DNA of 6,597 nucleotides from Burkholderiaceae bacterium (GTDB lineage: Bacteria; Pseudomonadota; Gammaproteobacteria; Burkholderiales; Burkholderiaceae_C): contig JALQVQ010000109.1 in the NCBI GenBank assembly GCA_023260315.1, positions 1-6,597 of the forward strand. The letters run 5' to 3'. The notes under the pieces are model-generated. The model did not search any database, was not told the DNA's origin, and worked only from the letters and a program-made list of their open reading frames with translations. Positions 1 to 6,197 of this stretch are shown piece after piece (position 1 is the stretch's first letter; every line of letters starts with the position of its first letter). The position numbers and the translations under genes are program-made.

Positions 1-293
1 CGCCACAGCCGGCTGGTCTCCATGACATTGGCCTTGTCGACCGAGGTGACCTTGCCACGCCGTTGCAAAGCGATCTTGAAGGCGGCCCGCGTCACCCGCT
101 CGATCTCCTCGACGGAATAGACGCACAGGTCCGACGCCATGGTGTCAGTCCGCGTCTTCTCCCCGAAATAGACCCCACCGGTCAGCTCGCGGAACACGAT
201 CAGATCGACCCCCTCGACGATCTCCTTCTTCAGCGGCGACCGATGCGCCAGCACCGGCGACACCTGCAGCGGACGCAGGTTGGCGAACAGGCC
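1..293 (-). CDS. leuB: 3-isopropylmalate dehydrogenase (LeuB), internal fragment fused in frame to PutA
   Basis: LeuB oxidises and decarboxylates 3-isopropylmalate with NAD in leucine biosynthesis in the cytoplasm. About 97 residues are present, matching roughly residues 100-200 of a family protein of about 360. Visible motifs are FANLRP, FRELTGGVYFGEKTR, the EEIERVTRAAF helix and KVTSVDKANVMETSRLWR. In the joint frame the family's substrate-binding Arg residues fall at R991 (NLRP) and R1019 (RELT), the tyrosine at Y1026 and the catalytic lysine at K1071. The N-terminal third is absent and the C-terminal half, including the metal-binding SDE region, lies beyond the window. There is no start codon of its own: the frame enters directly from PutA through a shared Met-Gly. 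GC is about 64.5% against about 54% in the adjoining putA sequence, and codons are mostly G/C-ending. The wording looks alphaproteobacterial to me, held with low confidence. Identity is secure; whether the join exists in a genome is doubtful. Confidence 0.9.
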
Positions 294-3245
294 CATGGTG
301 AGGCCAAAGCCAAGGGCGATGATGTGATCGATGAGTGCACTGAGTTGGTCGTGCTCATAGCGAATCACGTGACACACGGGACCAAAAATTTCGTGGGTGA
401 GGTCGCTGACGGCATTGATCTCGATGAGTGTGGGTGCAACAAAAGTACCCGCTTCGGCCTGCTCACCAACGCCACTCTGTGTGACTTTACAGCCGGCCGC
501 CCGAAGCGTGGCGATGTGGTGATTGATGGCGGCTTTTGCCTCCTCGTCGATGACCGGCCCCACATCCGTCGAAAGGACTGCTGGATTGCCAACGCTTAGT
601 TCGGCCATGGCCCCACGCAGCATTGCGAGGGTTGTGTCGGCGACATCGGTCTGCAAGCACAACAGGCGCAATGCCGAACAGCGCTGTCCTGCGCTGTCGA
701 AAGCAGAGCTCACGATGTCTGCGACCGCCTGCTCGGTCAGTGCTGAAGAGTCAACGATCATGGCGTTTTGACCGCCAGTCTCAGCGATTAGCGGAATGGG
801 CTGCCCGTTTGTTCCCAGGCGCGTTGAGAGTGTTTTTTGCAGCAACCGAGCCACCTCAGTTGAGCCCGTAAAAACGACACCCGCGACAGCTGGGTGTGAC
901 ACCATAGCGGCGCCAATCGTTGCGCCATCCCCGTGTAGCAGGTGCAGTGCGCTACTGGGTACGCCGCCTTCCATCAACAAAGCGACGGCCTTGGCGGCGA
1001 TCAAGGGCGTTTGTTCGGCTGGCTTTGCAACGACGGTATTGCCGGCGGCGAGTGCGGCTGAGATTTGGCCAATAAAAATGGCCAGCGGGAAATTCCAAGG
1101 GCTGATGCAGACCACTGGGCCAAGGGGGTGGTGCGTGTCATTGGAGAAGTCGGATCTCACCTGTGCGGCGTAGTAGCGCAGAAAGTCGACGGCCTCGCGC
1201 ACCTCTGCAATCGCGTTCGCCGCTGTTTTTCCTGCCTCTAGCATCAGGAGCGCCATGAGCGCTTTGGTTTGCGCCAGCATCAGATCGGCCGCCTTATCGA
1301 GCGCGCAGGCACGCGCATCCGCCGCTGTTTTTGACCAGGCCTGCCCATCGCTCAATGCGATCTTGAAGGCATGGTCGATATCGCACGGATTGGCAAGCTC
1401 GACATAACCAATGGTTTGTTGATGGTCGGCGGGGTTACGAACAACGCGCCACACCCGCTCGGCAGCTGGCTTATTCGGGGTCATGGTGTGCGCGCGGATG
1501 CGGTTTTCTGTGCACGTTTGGATCGCGCTACCGATGGCCTCTAGGGTTTTTTCGTCACTCAAATCCACACCGGTGGCGTTGCGCCGCCCAACGCCGTAGA
1601 TGTCCGCTGGCAGCGGGATTTGCGGGTGACGCATATCGACTGGCGGTGATGCGCGGCGCATTGCCAGCGTGGTGACGCGCGGGTCTTCAATCAGCGAAGT
1701 CATTGGGATTGACTTGTCAGAGACGCGGTTGATGAACGACGTATTTGCACCGTTCTCGAGCAGGCGTCGAACGAGATAGGCTAACAGCGTCTCATGTGCG
1801 CCGACCGGGGCATAAATGCGGCAAGGGCGTGGCCCTGTATGCCCCGCTTGACCTGTCACGATTTGGTCGTAGAGGGCTTCGCCCATGCCGTGCAAACACT
1901 GAAATTCATACTGCCCCGCTTTGTAGTGCGCTGGGTTGGCCATGTGCACGATTGCAGCCACGGTGTGTGCGTTGTGGGTCGCAAACTGGGGGTAGATCGC
2001 GTCGCCTGCTCGCAAAAGCTTTTCTGCACACACCAAGTATGAGACGTCGGTGTGCGACTTCTGCGTGTAAACCGGGTAGTCGGCGTGACCGTCTACTTGC
2101 GCGCGTTTGATTTCTGAATCCCAGTAGGCGCCCTTGACCAATCGGACCATCAAGCGATGTTCGCTGCGTTGCGCCAAGTCAATAAGCCAGTCGATCACGT
2201 ACGGGCAACGCTTCTGGTAGGCCTGAATCACAAAGCCGATACCGTCGAAGCCCTTTAGGGTCGGTTCGAAGCAGAGACGCTCAAGCAAGTCGAGAGACAG
2301 GTCAAGGCGATCGGCTTCTTCGGCGTCGATGTTCAAACCGATGTTGAATGTCTTGGCCTGCAACACGAGCTCTAAAAGCTTGGGATAAAGCTCTGCCATA
2401 ACACGCGCCTTCTGGGCGCGGCTGTAGCGTGGGTGTAGCGCCGAGAGTTTGATGGATATTCCTGCACGGTTAATGACGTCGGATCCCGTCGCCGTCCGGC
2501 CAATGTGCGTGATGGCATCGGTATAGGCTTTCAAGTAACGCGCCGCATCGGTTGCCGTCATTGCCGCTTCGCCCAACATGTCATAGCTATAGCGATAGCC
2601 CTTGGCCTCTTGCTTCGCCGCATGCTGGGTGGCTTTGGCGATTGTCTCGCCGGCTACAAACTGATGCCCCATGATTTGCATGGCAAGCCCCATGGCATGG
2701 CGAATCAGGGGCTCTGCGCCTGCACGAAGTACGCGTTTAAGGCTGTCACCCAGTTGCTCTCGCGCGGCTTGCTCTGGGCTCAGTAGCTTACCTGTGATGA
2801 GCAATCCCCATGTCGCCGCATTCACGAACACCGACGGTGTCTCCCCCAGATGCGCTGACCAATGGCCTTGCGTGACTTTGTCTCTGATCATCGCGTCGCG
2901 CATGGCTGCATCGGGAATACGAAGGAGCGACTCGGCAAGGCACATGAGCGCGACGCCCTCGCGCGAGCTGAGTGTGTAGGTCTGCAGCAGATCTTGAATC
3001 AGGTTTGCTTTTGCGCTCCCGTGTCGGTGGGCCCGCAGTCCCTCGACCAGCGTGCCCGCCAGGGCTTGTGTCGCCGCGTGGCCCTCAGGGTCAGCCTGCA
3101 TCGATTCGCAAAGTTTCTCAATCGCTTCACGTTCGCTGATGCGGGTGTTCTCGGCGATGGCCTCCCGCAAGGCACTGCGTTGCAGCGGACCATCTGCCCA
3201 ATCGGCGGCGGGCATGCGTTGTGATGTGGGTAGGCTGGCGTTCAT
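294..3245 (-). CDS. putA: Bifunctional proline dehydrogenase / L-glutamate gamma-semialdehyde dehydrogenase PutA, C-terminally truncated by fusion
   Basis: PutA oxidises proline to P5C with FAD, passing electrons to quinone at the membrane, then oxidises glutamate semialdehyde to glutamate with NAD. About 985 residues are PutA-like. The helical domain carries LSSREGVALMCLAESLLRIPD. The PRODH barrel has ISIKLSALHPRYSRAQ (K266, matching E. coli K329), RLVKGAYWDSEIK and RRLLENGANTSF (R493/R494, matching R555/R556). The P5CDH domain has SPWNFP (715-720), general base E822 in ETGGQN and nucleophile C856 in GQRCSALR; the 34-residue spacing of E822 and C856 equals that of E. coli E883/C917. The numbering offset of about 62 shows that no N-terminal ribbon-helix-helix domain is encoded. 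The frame leaves PutA after GFGLTMG, so the end of the ALDH fold is missing and that activity would probably be lost if the join is real. The start ATG is the only one after an in-frame stop in the control region; no good Shine-Dalgarno is visible. An Lrp-type regulator is divergent. Confidence 0.95.
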
Positions 3246-3318
3246 TTTGGGCTCGTGGGCTTTTAGGGTGAAGAATAGATAATGTGGGTATCTTCCTTTT
3301 ATTTAATCGAAATAAATC

Positions 3319-3324
3319 ACTATA
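3319..3324 (-). promoter_or_regulatory. Candidate putA -10 hexamer (TATAGT)
   Basis: TATAGT on the minus strand matches the sigma70 -10 consensus at 5 of 6 positions. The best upstream -35 is a weak TTTAAC (minus strand of 3341-3346) at 16 bases. Transcription would start near 3312, leaving a leader of about 65 bases. A weak -35 would fit a gene that needs an activator. Other AT-rich hexamers nearby, such as TATTCT at 3272-3277, are alternatives. Confidence 0.35.
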
Positions 3325-3326
3325 AT
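3321..3326 (+). promoter_or_regulatory. Candidate regulator-gene -10 hexamer (TATAAT)
   Basis: A perfect TATAAT on the plus strand lies 32 bases before the regulator ATG. With a 17-base spacer the -35 would be TTTATT (3298-3303), a 3/6 match lying in the inverted repeat. The predicted start is near 3333, inside the second half-site, which would allow self-repression. It overlaps the putA -10 candidate by four bases. Confidence 0.5.
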
Positions 3327-3358
3327 TTTAATATTCGATAGTTAAATAATTTGAAAAC

Positions 3359-3826
3359 ATGTACGAAATCGATCGATTGGATATAAAGATACTGGGTGCG
3401 CTGCAAACCGATGGCCGCATGAGTAATTTGAAGCTTGCCGAGGTGGTGTCGCTGTCCCCGACGGCGGTACTGGCGCGCGTTCAAAAACTGACCAAAGAGG
3501 GTTACATCCTGGGCTATGAGGCCCGTTTGAATCCGCTCAAGCTGGACGCGGGAATGCTGATATTTGTCGAGGTTTTGCTCGATCGCACCACGCCCAATGT
3601 TTTTGACGCTTTCCGAGCGGCGGTTCAAGTTCGCTCAGAGATCATGGAGTGCCACATGGTGGCGGGTGGTTTCGATTACTTGCTCAAGACACGTGTGGCC
3701 AACATGGAGGCCTACCGTGAGTTTGCTGGTGAGGTGCTTTGGCAAATGCCGGGCGTCCGCGAGACCCGAACCTATGTGGTGATGGAAGAGGTAAAAAACA
3801 GCCATCGCTTGCCAGCGCTGGGCTGA
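3359..3826 (+). CDS. Lrp/AsnC-family transcriptional regulator, probably PutR-type controlling putA
   Basis: This 155-residue protein has the usual Lrp/AsnC length and layout. The N-terminal opening is [20 protein letters not shown]. The winged helix-turn-helix spans about residues 21-50 ([22 protein letters not shown]), and a C-terminal RAM effector-binding and oligomerisation domain covers about 65-145. The RAM signature [15 protein letters not shown] (97-111) includes the glycine/aspartate turn that contacts the amino acid ligand in the family. The ATG is forced, because an in-frame TAA lies 12 bases upstream at 3347-3349; the Shine-Dalgarno is poor. Lrp-type PutR proteins divergent from putA activate it in response to proline in Agrobacterium and relatives, and a PutA without a DNA-binding domain needs an outside regulator. 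Ligand and target are therefore inferred from position; the family call is secure. The gene ends 12 bases from the mature 3' end of the convergent tRNA. Confidence 0.93.
   Translation: MYEIDRLDIKILGALQTDGRMSNLKLAEVVSLSPTAVLARVQKLTKEGYILGYEARLNPLKLDAGMLIFVEVLLDRTTPNVFDAFRAAVQVRSEIMECHMVAGGFDYLLKTRVANMEAYREFAGEVLWQMPGVRETRTYVVMEEVKNSHRLPALG
3793..3825 (-). terminator. Likely intrinsic terminator of tRNA-Pro, inside the regulator's 3' end
   Basis: Read on the minus strand just past the tRNA, CAGCC (3825-3821) pairs with GGCTG (3803-3799) and is followed directly by six T (3798-3793). The 17-base loop contains a CCAGCGCTGG palindrome (3812-3821) that could form an alternative fold. The sequence overlaps the final codons of the convergent Lrp-type gene. 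Confidence 0.55.
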
Positions 3827-3837
3827 ACAAAGGTGTG

Positions 3838-3914
3838 TGGTCGGGGCGAGAGGATTCGAACCTCCGGTCTCTACGTCCCGAACGTAGCGCTTTACCGGAC
3901 TAAGCTACGCCCCG
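3838..3914 (-). tRNA. tRNA-Pro (anticodon CGG) with encoded CCA
   Basis: The minus strand folds as a full cloverleaf. The acceptor CGGGGCG pairs with CGCCCCG. The D arm is GCTT...AAGC. The anticodon stem CTACG/CGTAG encloses the loop TTCGGGA, giving anticodon CGG, which reads the proline codon CCG. A five-base variable loop AGACC follows, then the T arm GGAGG-TTCGAAT-CCTCT with one G-T pair. The mature body is 3914-3841 with discriminator A, and 3840-3838 encodes CCA. It lies 29 bases after the ispB stop on the same strand. A TATAAA-like hexamer in the gap could be its own promoter, or it may be transcribed with ispB. Confidence 0.97.
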
Positions 3915-3943
3915 ATACGACCGAAATTTTATACAAAAAATCC

Positions 3944-4930
3944 TCAGTTGCGCCGTGTCAGCAACGACTGAGCGAGTCCACGAAGCGCGTCAGTATGCGC
4001 GTTGGCTGGGAATGCTTCGAGCGCCGCGATCGCTCGCAAAGCCTCCTGATGCGCCGCCTCACGCGCGTCTTGCAGACCGCCACTGTTTTGAATCATCGCA
4101 ACGATGCGCGGTAACTCGGACACGTCACCATCTTCAATCGCCTTGGTGATCAAGGCTGCCTCGTCGGGGTTCACGCGCTGTAAGGTGCAAATCACTGGAA
4201 GTGTCAGCTTGCCTTCGCGTAAATCGTCCCCCAAATTTTTACCCAAGTCCTTTGCGTTACCGGCGTAATCGAGCACGTCATCGATGATTTGAAAGGCCGT
4301 ACCGAGTGCTTGGCCGTAGGTTGCGCAGGCGGTCTCAAGCGCTGCGCTTGATCGGTTGAGCATCGCTGCGAGCCGCGCACTGGCCTCAAACAGCTGCGCT
4401 GTTTTGGACCGAATCACCCGCAGGTAGTCGGCTTCGCTGAGGCTGGCGTCGTGCATGTTCATGAGCTGGAGCACCTCACCCTCAGCGATCACATTGGTGG
4501 TGTCCGCCAGCGTTGACATGATCCGCATGTCGCCAACGTCGACCATCATCTGGAATGCCCGGGAGTACACGAAGTCGCCAACAAGTACGCTGGCAGCATT
4601 ACCGAAGCTCTCATTGGCCGTCGCCCGCCCGCGTCGCATGGTCGACTCGTCAACCACATCATCATGCAGTAGCGTCGCGGTGTGGATGAACTCCACCACC
4701 GCGGCCAGCAGGTGGCGACGGGGGTCTTGATGACCGAGCGCGCCCGACACCAGTAACAACAGGGCCGGACGCAAGCGCTTGCCACCGGATGTGATGATGT
4801 ATTGCGCAATTTGGCTCACCAGCGGTACGTCTGACGAGAGGCGCTCCGCGATCACGCGGTCTAGCGCGGCCATATCCTGAGCGATGAGGCCAAGTGCTGC
4901 AGCGGTGTGGTCGGTCGATGTATCGCTCAA
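3944..4930 (-). CDS. ispB: Polyprenyl (octaprenyl) diphosphate synthase IspB
   Basis: This trans-prenyltransferase chains isopentenyl diphosphate onto farnesyl diphosphate to make the C40-type side chain of ubiquinone. Counting from the TTG chosen here, the protein has 328 residues (E. coli IspB has 323). Visible are GGKRLRP (49-55), the first aspartate-rich motif in LLHDDVVDE (DDVVD 90-94), MRRGRATAN, GNAASVLVGDFVYSRAFQMM, EGEVLQLMN and the second motif in IIDDVLDY (DDVLD 217-221). The frame remains open upstream to a GTG at 5008. That start would lie inside the terminator hairpin of the preceding gene and upstream of a perfect TATAAT, and it would add 26 residues without family similarity. 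TTG at 4930 therefore seems more likely, though it lacks a clear Shine-Dalgarno; ATG at residue 46 of the long form is too far in. Chain length (C40 or other) cannot be settled from sequence alone. Confidence 0.95.
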   Translation of the reverse strand: MSDTSTDHTAAALGLIAQDMAALDRVIAERLSSDVPLVSQIAQYIITSGGKRLRPALLLLVSGALGHQDPRRHLLAAVVEFIHTATLLHDDVVDESTMRRGRATANESFGNAASVLVGDFVYSRAFQMMVDVGDMRIMSTLADTTNVIAEGEVLQLMNMHDASLSEADYLRVIRSKTAQLFEASARLAAMLNRSSAALETACATYGQALGTAFQIIDDVLDYAGNAKDLGKNLGDDLREGKLTLPVICTLQRVNPDEAALITKAIEDGDVSELPRIVAMIQNSGGLQDAREAAHQEALRAIAALEAFPANAHTDALRGLAQSLLTRRN

Positions 4931-4960
4931 GGTGAGGGGCCGGTAAAAAGCGGAACGCTG

Positions 4961-4966
4961 ATTATA
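4961..4966 (-). promoter_or_regulatory. Candidate ispB -10 hexamer (TATAAT)
   Basis: A perfect TATAAT on the minus strand lies in a T-rich stretch just past the upstream terminator. No good -35 is found at 16-18 bases, where the position is taken up by the terminator stem. Initiation near 4954 would leave a leader of about 24 bases before the TTG start. Confidence 0.45.
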
Positions 4967-4979
4967 GAAACACAAATGC

Positions 4980-5017
4980 AAAACCCCGGAGGCGATCGCT
5001 CGCAACACCCGGGGTTT
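4980..5017 (-). terminator. Intrinsic terminator of the DUF2892 gene
   Basis: On the minus strand AAACCCCGG (5017-5009) pairs perfectly with CCGGGGTTT (4989-4981). The arms are separated by 19 bases that hold a GCGATCGC palindrome, and a T-rich tail follows. The hairpin begins 12 bases after the DUF2892 stop. It covers the longest possible ispB start (GTG at 5008), which argues against that start. Confidence 0.8.
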
Positions 5018-5028
5018 GATGGTTGATG

Positions 5029-5226
5029 TCAGTCCTTCTTAGCGCATGTGCTGATGCCAAACATGGCGTAAGGCGGACACCAGCCGATGAGGCCGGTTGC
5101 CATCGGGATGACGCCAAGATAACCCCAAATGCCAACCGTGCCTGTCGCCGCAAGCACAACGAGCAGCAGGCCACCGCCGACTCGGATGGCGCGTTCTGGG
5201 TTGCCGATGTTTTTGTTCATATTCAT
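5029..5226 (-). CDS. DUF2892 (YgaP-like) small inner-membrane protein
   Basis: A 65-residue protein opens MNMNKNIGNPERAIRVGGG and continues into two hydrophobic segments, roughly residues 14-30 and 33-50. It ends in GWCPPYAMFGISTC. This is the DUF2892 pattern: a short polar N-terminus, a conserved arginine before the first membrane helix, and GWCP...C at the end. The same domain forms the membrane part of the YgaP rhodanese; stand-alone copies have no established function. The two cysteines could be redox-active or bind metal or sulfur, which is speculation. An AGGAG at 5239-5235, eight bases upstream, selects the ATG at 5226 over an ATC/ATG extension to 5256. The gene has its own terminator and lies between ispB and rplU, which are neighbours in many proteobacteria. 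Confidence 0.85.
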   Translation of the reverse strand: MNMNKNIGNPERAIRVGGGLLLVVLAATGTVGIWGYLGVIPMATGLIGWCPPYAMFGISTCAKKD

Positions 5227-5234
5227 ACGTTTCG

Positions 5235-5239
5235 CTCCT
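5235..5239 (-). promoter_or_regulatory. Ribosome binding site of the DUF2892 gene
   Basis: AGGAG on the minus strand lies eight bases before ATG 5226-5224. It decides that start over a longer frame opening ten codons earlier. Confidence 0.75.
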
Positions 5240-5376
5240 AGGCTGTGGTTGATCACTTCAGTCTAGCTTGCCACCGTGGGTCGGGTGTTGTGATTTATCA
5301 ATCATGCAAACATCTAAATAAATTCTTTCGTATTAGTTGGTGGCGAATTTGCGACGACCCGAGGGTAATTCCGCCC

Positions 5377-5395
5377 CCAGCTGGGCAGCTGCTGG
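5377..5395 (+). repeat. Inverted repeat upstream of rplU
   Basis: CCAGC (5377-5381) can pair with GCTGG (5391-5395) around a nine-base loop, and CAGCTG occurs twice within it as a direct repeat. No T-run follows on either strand, so it does not look like a terminator. It lies just upstream of the rplU promoter candidate; its role is unknown. Confidence 0.35.
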
Positions 5396-5413
5396 CCACG
5401 GGTATGGGCACCG

Positions 5414-5422
5414 TGTTAAACT
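5414..5422 (+). promoter_or_regulatory. Candidate rplU extended -10 (TGTTAAACT)
   Basis: TGT followed by TAAACT (4/6 to TATAAT) forms an extended -10. No convincing -35 is present at 17 bases. Initiation near 5429 would give a leader of about 54 bases before the rplU ATG. Confidence 0.35.
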
Positions 5423-5482
5423 CTTAGGCTTGGCAGAAATTCGTCTGTCATGAATCATTTAGAGAAATCTAGAGGTAAACCT

Positions 5483-5794
5483 ATGTACGCGGTCATAAAA
5501 ACCGGTGGTAAGCAGTATCGTGTTGCTACCGGCGAAAAAATTAAAGTAGAACAGATCGCTGCGGAAGTGGGTCAAGAGATTGTGATTGATCAAGTCTTAG
5601 CTGTCGGAAACGGCAGTGACTTGAAAATCGGCACACCCTTGGTCGCTGGTGCAGCGGTAACAGTAACCGTGGTGTCTCACGGTCGTGGCGACAAGGTGCG
5701 CATTTTCAAAATGCGTCGCCGTAAGCACTACCAAAAGCGCCAAGGGCATCGTCAAAACTACACAGAGCTGGCTATCGGCTCCATCACTGCTTAA
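5483..5794 (+). CDS. rplU: 50S ribosomal protein L21
   Basis: L21 binds 23S rRNA in the large subunit. The 103-residue product begins [14 protein letters not shown], the near-invariant family opening. It carries the basic C-terminal signature [19 protein letters not shown], which includes the L21 RRRK-HYxKxxGHRQ pattern, and ends [10 protein letters not shown]. Length equals the usual 103. AGAGG at 5471-5475 sits about seven bases before this ATG. An in-frame ATG at 5450 would add eleven residues unlike L21 and is rejected. The rpmA start follows 14 bases after the stop, so the two are co-transcribed. Confidence 0.98.
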   Translation: MYAVIKTGGKQYRVATGEKIKVEQIAAEVGQEIVIDQVLAVGNGSDLKIGTPLVAGAAVTVTVVSHGRGDKVRIFKMRRRKHYQKRQGHRQNYTELAIGSITA

Positions 5795-5808
5795 GGAGTT
5801 GATCCACC

Positions 5809-6069
5809 ATGGCACAGAAAAAAGGCGGCGGCTCCACGCGCAACGGACGTGACTCAAACCCAAAGATGTTGGGTGTTAAGGCGTTCGGCGGTGAGTTGGT
5901 AACAGCGGGCTCGATCATCGTGCGTCAGCGCGGTACCAAGTTCCACCCCGGCACCAATGTCGGTATCGGCAAAGACCACACGTTGTTCGCGACGGTTGAT
6001 GGTCACGTTCAGTTCGCCGTCAAGGGCGCCCTGAATCGCAGCGTTGTGAGCATCACGCCTGCCGAGTAA
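5809..6069 (+). CDS. rpmA: 50S ribosomal protein L27
   Basis: L27 reaches into the peptidyl transferase centre and helps position tRNA ends. The 86-residue product starts [16 protein letters not shown], with the flexible glycine-rich N-terminus intact and no cleavable leader of the Firmicutes type. It continues [40 protein letters not shown]. The wording MAQKKGGG...[18 protein letters not shown] is familiar from Burkholderiales. AAGGAG at 5793-5798, overlapping the rplU stop, is its ribosome binding site. Its TAA stop forms the loop of a small hairpin. Confidence 0.98.
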   Translation: MAQKKGGGSTRNGRDSNPKMLGVKAFGGELVTAGSIIVRQRGTKFHPGTNVGIGKDHTLFATVDGHVQFAVKGALNRSVVSITPAE

Positions 6070-6075
6070 CTCGGC
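6061..6075 (+). repeat. Hairpin with the rpmA stop codon as its loop
   Basis: GCCGAG (6061-6066) and CTCGGC (6070-6075) are perfect complements separated only by the TAA stop codon. No T-run follows. It could shape the mRNA 3' end or simply be chance; the pairing is seen directly, the role is not known. Confidence 0.5.
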
Positions 6076-6087
6076 GCCAGTGATGTC

Positions 6088-6110
6088 GGTGCACATTGAG
6101 TTGATGCACC
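6088..6110 (+). repeat. Inverted repeat between rpmA stop and terminator
   Basis: GGTGCA (6088-6093) pairs perfectly with TGCACC (6105-6110) around an 11-base loop. It lies between the stop-codon hairpin and the terminator, giving three consecutive stem-loops in about 80 bases. Confidence 0.4.
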
Positions 6111-6117
6111 CAGCGAC

Positions 6118-6142
6118 AAAAGCCCGCTTAGCGGGCTTTTTT
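6118..6142 (+). terminator. Intrinsic terminator of rplU-rpmA
   Basis: AAAAGCCCGC (6118-6127) and GCGGGCTTTT (6131-6140) form a perfect ten-pair stem with a TTA loop, and the T-run extends to 6142. This is a textbook rho-independent terminator. The A-rich left arm makes it able to act on the other strand too. It implies that obg needs its own promoter or read-through. Confidence 0.93.
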
Positions 6143-6164
6143 GTTGCCGTAAGGCAAAGTCCCG

Positions 6165-6191
6165 TTGATAACTGGCAGAAATGCCTAAAAT
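6165..6191 (+). promoter_or_regulatory. Candidate obg promoter (TTGATA ... TAAAAT)
   Basis: TTGATA (6165-6170, 4/6) and TAAAAT (6186-6191, 5/6) are separated by 15 bases, shorter than ideal. They lie between the rpmA terminator and the obg ATG. Initiation about seven bases after the -10 would fall on or next to the ATG itself. Confidence 0.45.
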
Positions 6192-6197
6192 CCCATT

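Larger units (their letters stand above)
3246..3358. promoter_or_regulatory. Divergent putA / Lrp-type regulator control region
   Basis: This 113-base AT-rich gap separates two divergent genes. A perfect inverted repeat TTTATTT-N5-AAATAAA lies at 3298-3316. Two related half-sites face each other: ATTTAATCGAAAT at 3301-3313, and at 3332-3347 a site whose complement reads ATTTAACTATCGAATA. They flank the -10 candidates described separately. Lrp-family dimers bind AT-rich imperfect palindromes, so these are plausible operators for the neighbouring regulator. The sequences are seen directly; operator function is inference. Confidence 0.55.

Noticed and set aside
63..3282. Several plus-strand frames of 60-180 residues across the left half
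   Set aside because: They are antisense to the putA-leuB frame, overlap each other in different frames and show no family features; the minus strand gives continuous homology.
3934..3965. Possible terminator between ispB and tRNA-Pro (GTTGC/GCAAC followed by T6 on the minus strand)
   Set aside because: The stem is only five pairs and is separated from the T-run by several unpaired bases; co-transcription or a separate tRNA promoter is equally likely.
3833..4114. Plus-strand frame starting [28 protein letters not shown]
   Set aside because: It is the well-known spurious translation of the antisense of a tRNA gene and then runs antisense through ispB.
5250..5315. FNR/ANR-like or IHF-like sites in the gap before the DUF2892 gene (TTGATCACTTCA, TTGATAAATCA on the minus strand)
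   Set aside because: Only half of the TTGAT-N4-ATCAA pattern is matched with proper spacing, and the IHF consensus fails at its TTR end.
5450..5482. In-frame ATG 11 codons upstream of the rplU start
   Set aside because: The added residues are not L21-like, and AGAGG is correctly spaced for the ATG at 5483.
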